In this document: in pieces, positions 36,613-46,679 of the stretch
Layout: each line of letters starts with the position of its first letter
How positions within the stretch are numbered: the first letter of the stretch is position 1
Assembly (NCBI RefSeq): GCF_003626635.1
Contig: NZ_RAZT01000001.1
Location: 248,001 to 312,000, forward strand
Direction: 5' to 3'
Origin: Micromonospora musae
GTDB taxonomy: Bacteria; Actinomycetota; Actinomycetes; Mycobacteriales; Micromonosporaceae
Length of the DNA: 64,000 nt
The notes under the pieces: model-generated
The model's input: only the letters and a program-made list of their open reading frames with translations
Told to the model about the DNA's origin: nothing
The model's database searches: none
Made by a program: the position numbers and the translations under genes

Positions 36613-38064
36613 ATGTCTTGCCGTCGATGGCTGCTCGCCGACCAGCTCGGGCCCCACTTCCTCGACGACTCCGACCAACCGGTGCTGCTCATCGAGGCGC
36701 GGGAGCTGTTCCGGCGGCGACCGATGCACCGGCAGAAGGCTCACCTGATCCTCTCCGCGCTGCGGCACCGCGCCGCCGAACTGGGCGACCGCGGGCTCCT
36801 GCTGCGTACCGGCACGTTCCGGGAGGCGTTCGACCAGCTCGCCGAGCCGGTCGAGGTCTGCCATCCACACTCGCGGGCGGCGATGCGCTTCGCACGATCC
36901 GTGCCCGGCCTGGCGATACTGCCGGCCCGCGGGTTCATCACCAGCCCGACGGAGTTCGCGGCCTGGGCCGAGCGGCAGCGTGGCCCGCTGCGGCTGGACG
37001 ATTTCCACCGGCACGCCCTGCGCCGCCACGAGGTGCTCTCCGCCCCGGCCGAGAGTGCGTCGACCCACCGTCCACCCCGCTCGACCGACGCGACCCGGCC
37101 GGTGCCGCCGCCACCGCCGGTCGTCGAGGACGAGATCGACGCGCAGGTGCGCCACGACCTCGACCGGTGGGCGGCCGACGGGGTCCGGTTCATGGGCCGG
37201 GACGGCCCGCGCCGCTTCCCGGCCACGAACACCGAGGCGCAGGCGAGGCTCGCGCACTTCCTGCGCCACCGGCTCCCCGAGTACGACCGGTACGCCGAGG
37301 TGATGAGCGCGCACGACCCGCTGCTGGCGCACAGTGGCCTCTCCTCGTCGTTCAACCTCGGTCTGCTGGACCCGCGACCGGCCGTCCGGGCGGCGGAACA
37401 GGCGTGGCACGATCGGCTGGCCCCGCGGGCGGCGGTGGAGTCGTTCATTCGTGGCCTGCTCGGCTGGCGGGAGTTCCTCTGGCAGCTCTACTGGTACGTC
37501 GAGCCCCGACCTCTGGGCGAAGGTTGGCTGGCCGCCACCGAGCCGATGCCGCAGTGGTTCGCCGAGCTGGACGCGGACGCGGTCGAGGCGCGCTGCCTCG
37601 CCGACGTGCTGGCCACGGTGCGGGACACGGCGTTCACCCACCACGTGCCGCGGCTGCTGGTGCTCGGCAACTACGCGCTGCAACGCGGCTGGCGGCCGGC
37701 CGAGCTGGTCGACTGGTTCCAGCGCTCGTTCGTCGACGGTGCGGACTGGGTGATGAACGCGACGGTGCTCGGAATGAGCCACCACGCCGAGTCGCCGCCG
37801 GTGGAGACCCGTCCGTACGCGGTGGACGGCACGTACATCGACGAGATCAGCGACTACTGCGTCGGGTGCCGCTACTCGCCGGAGCGGGCGCTCGGTGACC
37901 TGGCCTGCCCGTACAGCGGCGGGTTCGAGATGTTCCTGCACCGCAACCGGGCTCGGCTGGTCGACGACCCCCGGCTCGCCGCGGAGCTGGCCTGCCGCAA
38001 CGAGCCGGAGCACCGGGACGCGGTGCTGGCCCAGGAGGAGAAGCGGGGCAGCACCGCGCCCTGA
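36613..38064 (+). CDS. Cryptochrome/photolyase-related protein, FeS-BCP (prokaryotic 6-4 photolyase) type
   Basis: 483 aa. The N-terminal Rossmann-like antenna domain starts WLLADQLGPHF. The FAD-binding helical domain contains RRFPATNTEAQARLAHFL, FIRGLLGWREF, NYALQRGW and W-MNATVLGMSHHA. The C-terminus has YCVGCRYSPERALGDLACPYSGGF, whose three Cys, with an earlier one (probably the Cys in EARCLADV), would hold the [4Fe-4S] cluster of this group. It is predicted to repair UV 6-4 photoproducts. The ATG start has no strong Shine-Dalgarno but all family residues are present. Confidence 0.88.
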   Translation: MSCRRWLLADQLGPHFLDDSDQPVLLIEARELFRRRPMHRQKAHLILSALRHRAAELGDRGLLLRTGTFREAFDQLAEPVEVCHPHSRAAMRFARSVPGLAILPARGFITSPTEFAAWAERQRGPLRLDDFHRHALRRHEVLSAPAESASTHRPPRSTDATRPVPPPPPVVEDEIDAQVRHDLDRWAADGVRFMGRDGPRRFPATNTEAQARLAHFLRHRLPEYDRYAEVMSAHDPLLAHSGLSSSFNLGLLDPRPAVRAAEQAWHDRLAPRAAVESFIRGLLGWREFLWQLYWYVEPRPLGEGWLAATEPMPQWFAELDADAVEARCLADVLATVRDTAFTHHVPRLLVLGNYALQRGWRPAELVDWFQRSFVDGADWVMNATVLGMSHHAESPPVETRPYAVDGTYIDEISDYCVGCRYSPERALGDLACPYSGGFEMFLHRNRARLVDDPRLAAELACRNEPEHRDAVLAQEEKRGSTAP

Positions 38065-38129
38065 GCGGGTGCTTGAGAAGGCCATGCCCTACTGCGCCGG
38101 GCGAGCCTCCTCGAACACCAGCTGACCGT

Positions 38130-39029
38130 TCAGCTGCCCGCGTCGGGGGCGGGCCCGGTGGTGGTCGTCGGCCGGCCGCCGGTGGGCACGGAGACGCCCC
38201 AGAAGTCGAGCAGAAGCCGGTGGAACTCCTCGGCCCGCTCGATCTGCGGCAGGTGCCCGCAGTCGGGGAAGAGATGGGTGCGCGCCTTCGGCAGCGCGGC
38301 GCGGGCGGCCTCGATGTGGGCCGCCGGCAGGACCCGGTCCCGCTCACCCCAGACCACCAGAGTGGGCACGTCCAGCTCGGCCATCCGGGCGAGCAGGTCC
38401 TGCCGCCACTGCTGGCGGACGCCCTGGTACTGGCCGAGGCTGCGGGCGGTCGCCAGCAGCACCCGGGCGGTGTAGGGCAGGCGCGCGGCCTCCAGGGCGT
38501 ACGTGATCCGCTCCGCGGTGGCGAACGCCGGGTCGTGGAAGAGCGCCAGCTCCGTCCGGCGGGCGGCCGCCCGACTCGGCACCAGCATCGCCCGGCCGAG
38601 CGGCCGCAGCGTGAGCAGCCGCAGCGCGAGGGACACCTCCCGGCCGAAACCGGCGCTGCCGACCAGCGCGAGGCTCCCGACCCGGTGACGTTCGGTGACG
38701 GCCAGCTGCATGGCGATCGCCCCGCCGAGCGAGCTGCCGACGAGGTGCGCCGGCCGGTGCACGCCCACCGCGTCGAGGTACCGACCGACGAACCGGGCCA
38801 GCGACGGCAGGTTGTAGGGGTCGACCATCGGGAGTGACCCGCCGTAGCCGGGAAGGTCGACGCTGTGCACCCGGAACCGCTCGGCGAGCAGCTCGTGCTG
38901 CGCGGCGAAGTCGCGCATGCTCCGGCCGATGCCGTGCAGCAGCACCACCGGTTCGCCGACGCCGTCGATCCGGTGCCGTACCCGCCGGCCGGCGACGGTG
39001 ACGTGCCGCGGCCGCTCTGCCGTGGTCAT
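38130..39029 (-). CDS. Alpha/beta-fold hydrolase of the monooxygenase operon
   Basis: 299 aa. The oxyanion strand VVLLHGIGRSMRDF, nucleophile GSSLGG (Ser about 107) and His of FPDCGHLPQ are visible; Asp lies in VVWGERDRVLP. ATG 39029 overlaps the stop of the SDR gene. With the monooxygenase it probably hydrolyses an ester or lactone generated by Baeyer-Villiger oxidation. The set resembles LipR in the M. tuberculosis mymA operon by position and type. Confidence 0.88.
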   Translation of the reverse strand: MTTAERPRHVTVAGRRVRHRIDGVGEPVVLLHGIGRSMRDFAAQHELLAERFRVHSVDLPGYGGSLPMVDPYNLPSLARFVGRYLDAVGVHRPAHLVGSSLGGAIAMQLAVTERHRVGSLALVGSAGFGREVSLALRLLTLRPLGRAMLVPSRAAARRTELALFHDPAFATAERITYALEAARLPYTARVLLATARSLGQYQGVRQQWRQDLLARMAELDVPTLVVWGERDRVLPAAHIEAARAALPKARTHLFPDCGHLPQIERAEEFHRLLLDFWGVSVPTGGRPTTTTGPAPDAGS

Positions 39030-39956
39030 GTCGCCTCCCTCGTGTTCTCGCCCGCGGGTTGGTCGACCCGGCGCTGGGCGGGCACACCAGACGCCGGTGA
39101 CGTGGGAGGCGGCGACTCGCCCGACCGGGCCGGCGCGGCGACCCGGCGCAGACCGAGGGCGAGGACCCGGCCGTACGAGGCGGGCGCGAGCCGGGCCAGC
39201 AGGTCGGGCAGCTTCGCGGACCAGCCGATCAGCACCCGGCCGCGCCGGCGCGCCACGGCGCGCAGGATCACCTCGGCGGCGGTGGCCGGCGCGATGGTGA
39301 GCAGCTTCTCGAACTGACGCAGGCCGCGCTCGTGCTCGGTGACGTCGACGCCGCTGCCGACTCGGGCGTTGGCGGCGATGCGGGTGTTGATCCCGCCCGG
39401 GTGAACCGAGGTGACGCCGATGCCGTCGTCGACGAGCTCGTGACGCAGCGCCTCGGTGAAGCCGCGGACGGCGAACTTGCTCGCCGCGTACGCGGCCTGC
39501 CCGGCGGGGGCGATCAGGCCGAAGAGGCTGGAGACGTTCACCAGGTGCGCGCCGGGCTCGGCCTTGAGCGCGGGCAGCAGTCGGTGGGTCAGCCGCACCA
39601 CCGCCCGGAAGTTGATGTCGACGACCCAGCTGAACTCCTCGAGGGTCACCTGGTCGAAGCGGCCGCCGAGGGCGACCCCGGCGTTGTTGATCAGCAGCCG
39701 GACGCGGGGGTGCCGTCGCCGGATCTCGGCGGCGACCCGGTCCGTGGCCGCGGCGTCGGCCAAGTCGACGACATGGGTGTCGATCTCCAGGTCGGGGTGG
39801 GCGGCGTGGAGGGCGGCGGCCACGGCGTCGAGACGTTCGGCGTCCCGGTCGAGCAGGACGAGGTGGCTGCCGCGTCGGGCCAGCCCGTCAGCCAGCGCCG
39901 CGCCGATACCGCTCGCGGCGCCGGTGAGCACGGCCGTACCGGCGGCGAAGTCGAAG

Positions 39957-39964
<8 letters not shown>
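39026..39964 (-). CDS. SDR oxidoreductase of the monooxygenase operon (SadH-like)
   Basis: 312 aa. Cofactor motif TGAASGIGAAL, NNAG, catalytic Ser (NVSSLFG) and YAASK. The C-terminal 80 residues include a hydrophobic-basic region (LPDLLARLAPASYGRVLALGLRR) typical of membrane-associated SDRs of the mymA-type operon. ATG 39964 overlaps the monooxygenase stop by eight bases. Probably oxidises an alcohol to the ketone substrate of the monooxygenase; inferred from neighbours. Confidence 0.88.
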
Positions 39965-41441
<1,477 letters not shown>

Positions 41442-41493
41442 GGCAGCTCCCCGGGGCGGTGGACCGGACCCTATCCATCGGCGTCGACGCCGG

Positions 41494-41530
41494 TCAACAC
41501 CCTGTCAACAATCTCGACACCCTGTCGAAA
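41494..41530. promoter_or_regulatory. Tandem 17-bp operators of the monooxygenase/TetR divergon
   Basis: tcaacaccctgtcaaca (41494-41510) and tcgacaccctgtcgaaa (41514-41530), 20 bp centre to centre on the same DNA face. Each is a loose palindrome of tcaac/gtcaa or tcgac/gtcga type. The M. tuberculosis ethA-ethR operator is likewise a run of tcgac/gtcga motifs, so TetR binding here is likely. Confidence 0.65.
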
Positions 41531-41549
41531 CCCGCTAGCATCGACGACC

Positions 41550-42212
41550 ATGACGACCGCCCGCGCCGCCGCCGGGACCGCCAGCACGCGCGGCCGACGG
41601 GTCGGCCGTCGCTCCGGCGACCAGCGTGAGCTGGCGATCCTCGCCACCGCGGAGCGGCTGATGACCGGCCGGCCGTTCGCCGAGATCTCCATCGACGACC
41701 TGGCTCGCGGCGCCGGCATCTCCCGCCCCGCCTTCTACTTCTACTTCCCGTCCAAGGACGCCGTGCTGCTGACCCTGCTCGACCGGGTCACCGAAGAGGC
41801 CGACGCGGCGGCCGGCACCGTGCTGGACCGGGTCGCCGAGGACCCGCGAACGCGCTGGCGGGAGCTGATCAGCCGGTTCCACGACACGTTCCGCGCCCAC
41901 CGGGCCGTCGTGCTGGCCTGCGCGCAGGCGCGCACCACCAACCCCGAGGTACGCGAACTCTGGGCGGCGGTGCTGGAGCGCTGGGTACGGTGCACCGAGA
42001 CGGCGATCGAGGCCGAGCGGCGGCGCGGCGCGGCCCCGGACGGGCTGCCCGCCCGGGACCTCGCAGTCGCGCTGAACTCGATGAACGAGCGGGTCACCTA
42101 CGCGACGCTCGCCGGAGACGGGCCGGCCGTGGCCGAGGCGGACGTGGTCGACGTACTGCTCGACGTCTGGCTCTCCGCGATCTACCGCAGCACCACTCCG
42201 CCGTCCGCCTGA
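41550..42212 (+). CDS. TetR-family regulator, EthR-like
   Basis: 220 aa. The HTH (residues about 42-72) reads EISIDDLARGAGISRPAFYFYFPSK. The ligand domain has helices VTEEADAAAG, FRAHRAVVLACAQARTTNPEVRELWA and NERVTYATLAGD in the manner of EthR and related TetR regulators. Divergent from the monooxygenase, with two near-identical 17-bp sites in the gap. Overlaps the 3' end of the next minus-strand gene by 31 bases. Confidence 0.9.
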   Translation: MTTARAAAGTASTRGRRVGRRSGDQRELAILATAERLMTGRPFAEISIDDLARGAGISRPAFYFYFPSKDAVLLTLLDRVTEEADAAAGTVLDRVAEDPRTRWRELISRFHDTFRAHRAVVLACAQARTTNPEVRELWAAVLERWVRCTETAIEAERRRGAAPDGLPARDLAVALNSMNERVTYATLAGDGPAVAEADVVDVLLDVWLSAIYRSTTPPSA

Positions 42213-42724
42213 GCCGGGACGCGGCCGCGAACGTCGGCCAGCTCGGCGTCGAGGCGGTTCAGCAACCGCTCGAAGTCCGACTCGGAGAGCACCGGTCCGA
42301 CCTCCTTGCGCCACCCCATCGCCCGGGACCGGCGCTGGACCGGTGTCTCGAACGCACCGTCGACGGTCAGCACCCAAACCGCCTGGCGGATCGTCGGCTC
42401 GCCGAGGAGTAACGCGCGACGGGCCACGAACCCCGTCACCTTCTCCCACGGCAGCGTCCGGGTGCGAAAGACGTGCCGCAGCCGGACGCCGCGCTCACCG
42501 ACGTACACCCCGGCCTGATGCAGCCGGGCCGCGAACGTCAGCCAGACGCCCATGAGAGCCATCGCGCCCGCTATGCCCAGCGCGGTGACCACGTCGACTC
42601 CACCGGCCAGCGCTTCCCCGCCGTTTACCAGAAGCAGCACAGCGAACACGGTCCCGACCAGAAGGAACAGGCTGGTGACCACCTGCCGCCCCCGCCACGG
42701 GTCCATCCGGATCCATCTCCGCAC
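42182..42724 (-). CDS. Membrane protein with PH-like domain
   Basis: 180 aa. Two hydrophobic segments (about residues 15-33 and 43-64) precede a soluble domain with GVYVGERGVRLRHVFRTRTLPWEKVTGF, the pattern of bacterial PH-domain (bPH) membrane proteins. The role is unknown. GTG 42724 or ATG 42706 may be the start; the latter has GGAG upstream. Its end overlaps the TetR gene tail-to-tail. Confidence 0.65.
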   Translation of the reverse strand: MRRWIRMDPWRGRQVVTSLFLLVGTVFAVLLLVNGGEALAGGVDVVTALGIAGAMALMGVWLTFAARLHQAGVYVGERGVRLRHVFRTRTLPWEKVTGFVARRALLLGEPTIRQAVWVLTVDGAFETPVQRRSRAMGWRKEVGPVLSESDFERLLNRLDAELADVRGRVPAQADGGVVLR

Positions 42725-42734
42725 GGCCGAGAGA

Positions 42735-43196
42735 CTAGTCGAGCGACGCTCGGGTGAACTCCATGATCCAGTTGGTCTCCCAGGTGCGCCCGCCGTCGGT
42801 GGAGAACGCCTGCTCCCAGCGGGCGGAGGTCGCGGTGATCTCCGACCAGATGAACCGGCACCGGATCGGCCGGCCCTCGTCGACGTCGTCGGCGTAGAAG
42901 GTGCCGACGCCGTCGACGAACCGGCCGACCAACGGCGGCGTCTCCACCACTCCTTTGGCGCTGTTCATCCAGTAGATGGACCACTCACCGCTGGCCGGGT
43001 TGAACGTCCGTACCGTCGCGCCGGAGAAGTCCTTGGTGGGGAAGGTGATCTCGTCGAAGCTGCCGGCGCCGTCGAAGAACCGGCGAGCCACCTTCACGCT
43101 CGGGAACTCGTCCCACTCGTCGGAGCCGACGTGCCGCTTGGTCAGCCGCCGGTTGACGATGTCCCAGGTGCCGACGAGGAAGTCGAAGTCGTTCAT
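42735..43196 (-). CDS. DUF1579-like small-ligand-barrel protein
   Basis: 153 aa. It opens FDFLVGTWDIVNRRL and contains SFDEITFPTKDFSGATVRTF, GEWSIYW and WIMEFTRA, the strand layout of DUF1579/lipocalin-like proteins that often occur with stress regulators. ATG 43196 overlaps the stop of the upstream gene (ATGA), so the two are coupled and divergent from the WYL regulator. No substrate assigned. Confidence 0.7.
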   Translation of the reverse strand: MNDFDFLVGTWDIVNRRLTKRHVGSDEWDEFPSVKVARRFFDGAGSFDEITFPTKDFSGATVRTFNPASGEWSIYWMNSAKGVVETPPLVGRFVDGVGTFYADDVDEGRPIRCRFIWSEITATSARWEQAFSTDGGRTWETNWIMEFTRASLD

Positions 43197-43669
43197 CGGA
43201 CGCCCACCGGCCCCTCGGCGCGCGTGTCGGTCAGGTACGCCTCGACGTCCGGTCGCTGCGGCGCGAGCACGTGCCGGATCCACGCGGCCCGCTCGTGCTC
43301 CAGCACGCCGAGCTCCCAGACGCAGCCCATCGCCGGTCGGTTCAGCGGGACGAAGTGGGTCGGGTCCTCGTCCGGGCAGCCCAGCACCGGCTGGCCGGCC
43401 ACGGCGCTGCGCACCTCGATCACGTTGTCCCAGGTCCAGCAGTACGCCAGCAGGTAGGCGCCGGTGTCCGCGCCCCGGTGCAGCACCACCCAGCCGGCGG
43501 GCGGGGTGCCGTCCGGCTCCGGCAGCAGGGTCGGCAGCACCTCGTACGCGGCCTTCTCCACCTCCGGCTCGATCGGTCGCTCGGGTTGGTCGACGTGGTA
43601 GCGCTTGAGCTGCCGGCCGGCGACCGTGATCGGCCCCGGCACCTGAAGGTTCTTGTCGCGAAATGCCAT
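43193..43669 (-). CDS. Uncharacterised protein in the WYL regulon
   Basis: 158 aa, ATG 43669. It is soluble, with several Trp (PPAGWVVLHRGADTGAYLLAYCWTWDN, EHERAAWIRHVL) and no family I recognise. An upstream reading to 43699 passes through the operator and lacks coding character. It is translationally coupled to the DUF1579-like gene. Divergent from the WYL regulator with 44 bp between starts, so it is probably regulated by it. Confidence 0.65.
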   Translation of the reverse strand: MAFRDKNLQVPGPITVAGRQLKRYHVDQPERPIEPEVEKAAYEVLPTLLPEPDGTPPAGWVVLHRGADTGAYLLAYCWTWDNVIEVRSAVAGQPVLGCPDEDPTHFVPLNRPAMGCVWELGVLEHERAAWIRHVLAPQRPDVEAYLTDTRAEGPVGVR

Positions 43670-43692
43670 GCCGGGACGGTAGAAGCACTCTC

Positions 43693-43709
43693 CTGACAAC
43701 TAGTGTCAG
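43693..43709. promoter_or_regulatory. Operator palindrome of the WYL divergon
   Basis: ctgaca-actag-tgtcag, perfect six-base arms, five bases before the regulator's ATG and 24 bp from the divergent start. Position and symmetry suit an autoregulated WYL/YafY operator. Confidence 0.6.
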
Positions 43710-43713
43710 TGGA

Positions 43714-44691
43714 ATGCGGGCCAGTCGACTCGTCTCCCTGCTGTTGCTGTTGCAGGCGCGCGGCCGGCTGACCGCCACTCAGCTCGCCGAGCGGCTGGAG
43801 GTCTCCGTCCGGACCATCTACCGGGACGTGGAGTCGCTGCACGCCGCCGGCGTTCCGCTCTACGGCGAGGCCGGGCACGCCGGCGGCTACCAGCTGGTCG
43901 ACGGATGGCGGACCAGGTTGACCGGGCTGACCGCCGAGGAGGCGGACCGGCTCTTCCTGACCGGACTGCCCGGACCGGCCGACGAGCTGGGCGACGGCGC
44001 GGTGGTGGCCGCGCTCCAACTCAAGCTGCACGCCGCGCTGCCGCCCCCGCTGCGTGAGCGGGCCACCCTGCTCCAGCAGCGATTCCACCTCGACACCCAC
44101 GGCTGGTACGCCGACGGTGACGCGTCACCACACCTGACGTCCACCGCCGACGCGGTCTGGCGGCAGCGACGCGTCGAGGTCCGCTACCGCAGCTGGAACG
44201 GCGAGGTGACCCGCGTCCTGGAGCCGTACGGGCTGGTCCTGAAAGCCGGCCGCTGGTACGTGGTGGCCGGCCGGCCGGAGCGCGCCACCCCGGCCACCTA
44301 CCGGGTCAACCAGATCCTCGCGCTGACCCCGCTCGACGAGGGGTTCGACCGGCCCGCCGACTTCGACCTGCCGGCCTGGTGGCGCACGCACGTACGCGAG
44401 TTCCGGGCCCGGCTGCACCGGGACGAGGCGACCGTGCGGCTCTCCCCCGCCGGCCGGAAGCGGCTGGGCGAGATCGCCAACGACGTGGTGGTCGCCGCGG
44501 TGGATGCCAGCGCGGGGCCACCGGACGGGAACGGCTGGACGACCGCCGTACTGCCGATCGAATCGCTCACCCACGCGCACGGCGACCTGCTGCGCCTCGG
44601 CGCCGAGGTGGAGGTGCTCGCGCCGGCGGAGCTGCGCGACCGGCTGGCCGCCACCGCCTCGGAACTGGCCCGGATCTACCAGCCGACCTGA
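43714..44691 (+). CDS. WYL-domain (YafY-family) transcriptional regulator
   Basis: 325 aa. HTH_11 at residues about 5-50 (RLTATQLAERLEVSVRTIYRDVESL). The WYL domain spans about 145-215 (VEVRYRSWNGEVTRVLEPYG, LKAGRWYVVAGRP, the WYL-like core), then a WCX-like C-terminal extension. WYL domains sense nucleic acids or small ligands, and the regulator probably controls itself and the divergent pair. Start ATG 43714; no strong ribosome binding site because the operator abuts the start. Confidence 0.9.
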   Translation: MRASRLVSLLLLLQARGRLTATQLAERLEVSVRTIYRDVESLHAAGVPLYGEAGHAGGYQLVDGWRTRLTGLTAEEADRLFLTGLPGPADELGDGAVVAALQLKLHAALPPPLRERATLLQQRFHLDTHGWYADGDASPHLTSTADAVWRQRRVEVRYRSWNGEVTRVLEPYGLVLKAGRWYVVAGRPERATPATYRVNQILALTPLDEGFDRPADFDLPAWWRTHVREFRARLHRDEATVRLSPAGRKRLGEIANDVVVAAVDASAGPPDGNGWTTAVLPIESLTHAHGDLLRLGAEVEVLAPAELRDRLAATASELARIYQPT

Positions 44692-44778
44692 TCACGACTC
44701 CAGCATGGAGCGTGGCGGCGGACATCGATCACCGGCGTGATGTGCCACCCTGGGAGAGGGACGACGACGTCACCGGAG

Positions 44779-45405
44779 GTGAGAGTCACGCTACGGCTAC
44801 GCGCGCTGATTCCCGTACCGGACACCGGGCCGGTGACCCTCGAGGTGCCGGCGGGCCGTACGGCCGCCCTGGTGGCGCCGCCCCGCCTCGGCACCGCGGT
44901 CGCCCGCGTGCTCGCCGGGCTCGCGCCGCCCCGGGACGGGCGGATCCTGGTGGGCGAGCGGGACGTCACCGACCTACCGCCGCCACGCCGGCAGATCGGC
45001 TACGTGCCGGCCGGCGGGGCGCTGCTGCCGCAGCTGACCGTACGCCGCAACATCGAGTACGGGCAGCGCAAGCGGGAACGGGTCCGGGAGATGGCCGACG
45101 ACTGGACGGCGACCGTCGTCGAACGCCTGGAGCTGGCACCCACCCTCGCCCTGCTGCCGCACGTGCTCTCCGACGCCCAGCGGTTCCGCGTGGCGTTGGC
45201 GCGGGCCGCCGCCTGCCTGCCCGAGGTGCTCGTCATCGACCTGCCGTCCGGGCTGGCAGACGGCGGTCGCCTCGACGACCTGCTCCCCCGGCTCTCCCCG
45301 GCGGACGCGCCCGGCGTGTCCGTGCTCGTCTGCACCACCGACCCGGCCACGTTGGCGCAGATCCCCACCCGGGTACGGCTCGACCCCGAGGCGGGCCGAC
45401 GGTGA
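44779..45405 (+). CDS. Catalytically dead ABC-ATPase-like protein (pseudo-ATPase)
   Basis: 208 aa from GTG 44779 (ATG 44740 is possible; no clean ribosome binding site). The fold is that of sugar/molybdate ABC ATPases (RTAALVAPPRLGTAVARVLAGL, VTDLPPPRRQIGYVP, LTVRRNIEYG). Every catalytic element is lost: Walker A has Thr39 for Lys, the Q-loop lacks Gln (P77-A78), the signature is LSDAQ (130-134), the Walker B Glu is Leu155 (VIDLPSG) and the switch His is Thr186 (CTTDPATL). It is coupled to the solute-binding protein gene by overlapping stop and start. It cannot hydrolyse ATP by the normal route and may be a structural or regulatory partner of the permease. Confidence 0.82.
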   Translation: MRVTLRLRALIPVPDTGPVTLEVPAGRTAALVAPPRLGTAVARVLAGLAPPRDGRILVGERDVTDLPPPRRQIGYVPAGGALLPQLTVRRNIEYGQRKRERVREMADDWTATVVERLELAPTLALLPHVLSDAQRFRVALARAAACLPEVLVIDLPSGLADGGRLDDLLPRLSPADAPGVSVLVCTTDPATLAQIPTRVRLDPEAGRR

Positions 45406-46679
45406 CGGCGTCGGGGCGGACGAGCCGTCGCACGCTGCTGCGGGCCACCGCGGCCGGCGCCGCGACGATCGCGACGGGTTGCTCCGACGGTGGTCGGGCC
45501 GTGCAGGTGGCGGTGGTCTGGAGCGGCGGGGAGCTCGCGCCCTTCCGCGCCGTGGTGGCCGGGTACCACGACCCGGTGCACGTGGTCAGCGCCGGCAACG
45601 ACATCGACGCGTTCCTGCGGGCCCGGCAGCTCGCGGGCACCAGCCCCGACGTGGCGATCCTGCCCCGCCCGGGCCTGGTCACCGAGTACGCCCGGCGGGG
45701 CTGGCTCAGCCCACTGACCCCGGCGCCCGGGCACACGGTGCCCGACGGCCTCACCAGGCTGCTCCACGCTGACGGGCGGCCCTACGGCGTCTGGGTGAAG
45801 GCCGCGCACAAGTCTCTCTTCTGGTGCCTGCCCTCGGTGCTGCCGCAGCCACCGGCCACCTGGGACGAGCTGGTCGCGCTCACCCGTCGGCTCGCCACCC
45901 GGGCCCGAAGCGGCGACGGCCCGGCCCCGCTGGCGGTCGGCGCCGCCGACGGCTGGGTCCTCACCGACTGGTTCGAGAACGTGCTCGCCGACGTGGCGCC
46001 CGACGGGTACGACGCGCTCGCGGGGCCGCGGGGCGACTGGCAGGGCCGGCCGGTGCGCGACGCGTTGGACCGGCTCGCCGAGATCTGGAGCATCGACGGC
46101 GCGTTCCCCGGTGGCGGTCGCCGGGCGCTGCTCACCCAGTACGAGGAGTCGGTCATCCAGGTGGTGCACACCCGCCGGGCGGTGACGGTCTTCGAGGGTG
46201 ACTTCGCCGACGGTGTGGCCCGACGCTTCCGGCGCGGGGCGGAGGAGCCGTCGACCTTCCGCTTCCCCGGCACCCGGCCCGGCGAGGGCCCCCTCATCGT
46301 CGGTGGTGACGCCGCCGTCGCGTTCGCCGGCGCCCAGAGCGGAGTCGAGCTGGTCCGCTGGCTCACCGACGCCACCGTCTTCCGGCCCTGGCTGCGCGCG
46401 GGCGGCTACCTGTCACCGGACGTCGCCGTGCCCCTCGCCGACTACGCCGACCCGCTGCGTGAGCGACTGGCCCGGGAGATGCGTACCGCCGGAACCGTAC
46501 GGTTCGACCTCTCCGACCGCCTGCCCGGCCCGTTCACCGGCACCGACGGGGTCGGCATCTGGCGGATCATGCAGGACTTCTTCTCCGACGTGACCGACGG
46601 CGTACCGGCCGCCGAGGCGATCCGGCGGAGCACCAAGCTGCTCTCCGCGGCGGCGCGCGGCGCCGGTGGTGGCCGATGA
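45402..46679 (+). CDS. Tat lipoprotein, ABC solute-binding protein
   Basis: 425 aa. Twin-arginine and lipobox: SRRTLLRATAAGAATIATGC, with lipidation at Cys after ATG. The mature part shows the sugar-type SBP fold (GNDIDAFLRARQLAGTSPDVAI, ATWDELVALTRRLATRA, TDATVFRPWLRAGGYL). Overlaps the pseudo-ATPase gene (gtga) and the permease gene (atga). It should capture an oligosaccharide or polyol outside the membrane; ligand unknown. Confidence 0.88.
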   Translation: MTASGRTSRRTLLRATAAGAATIATGCSDGGRAVQVAVVWSGGELAPFRAVVAGYHDPVHVVSAGNDIDAFLRARQLAGTSPDVAILPRPGLVTEYARRGWLSPLTPAPGHTVPDGLTRLLHADGRPYGVWVKAAHKSLFWCLPSVLPQPPATWDELVALTRRLATRARSGDGPAPLAVGAADGWVLTDWFENVLADVAPDGYDALAGPRGDWQGRPVRDALDRLAEIWSIDGAFPGGGRRALLTQYEESVIQVVHTRRAVTVFEGDFADGVARRFRRGAEEPSTFRFPGTRPGEGPLIVGGDAAVAFAGAQSGVELVRWLTDATVFRPWLRAGGYLSPDVAVPLADYADPLRERLAREMRTAGTVRFDLSDRLPGPFTGTDGVGIWRIMQDFFSDVTDGVPAAEAIRRSTKLLSAAARGAGGGR

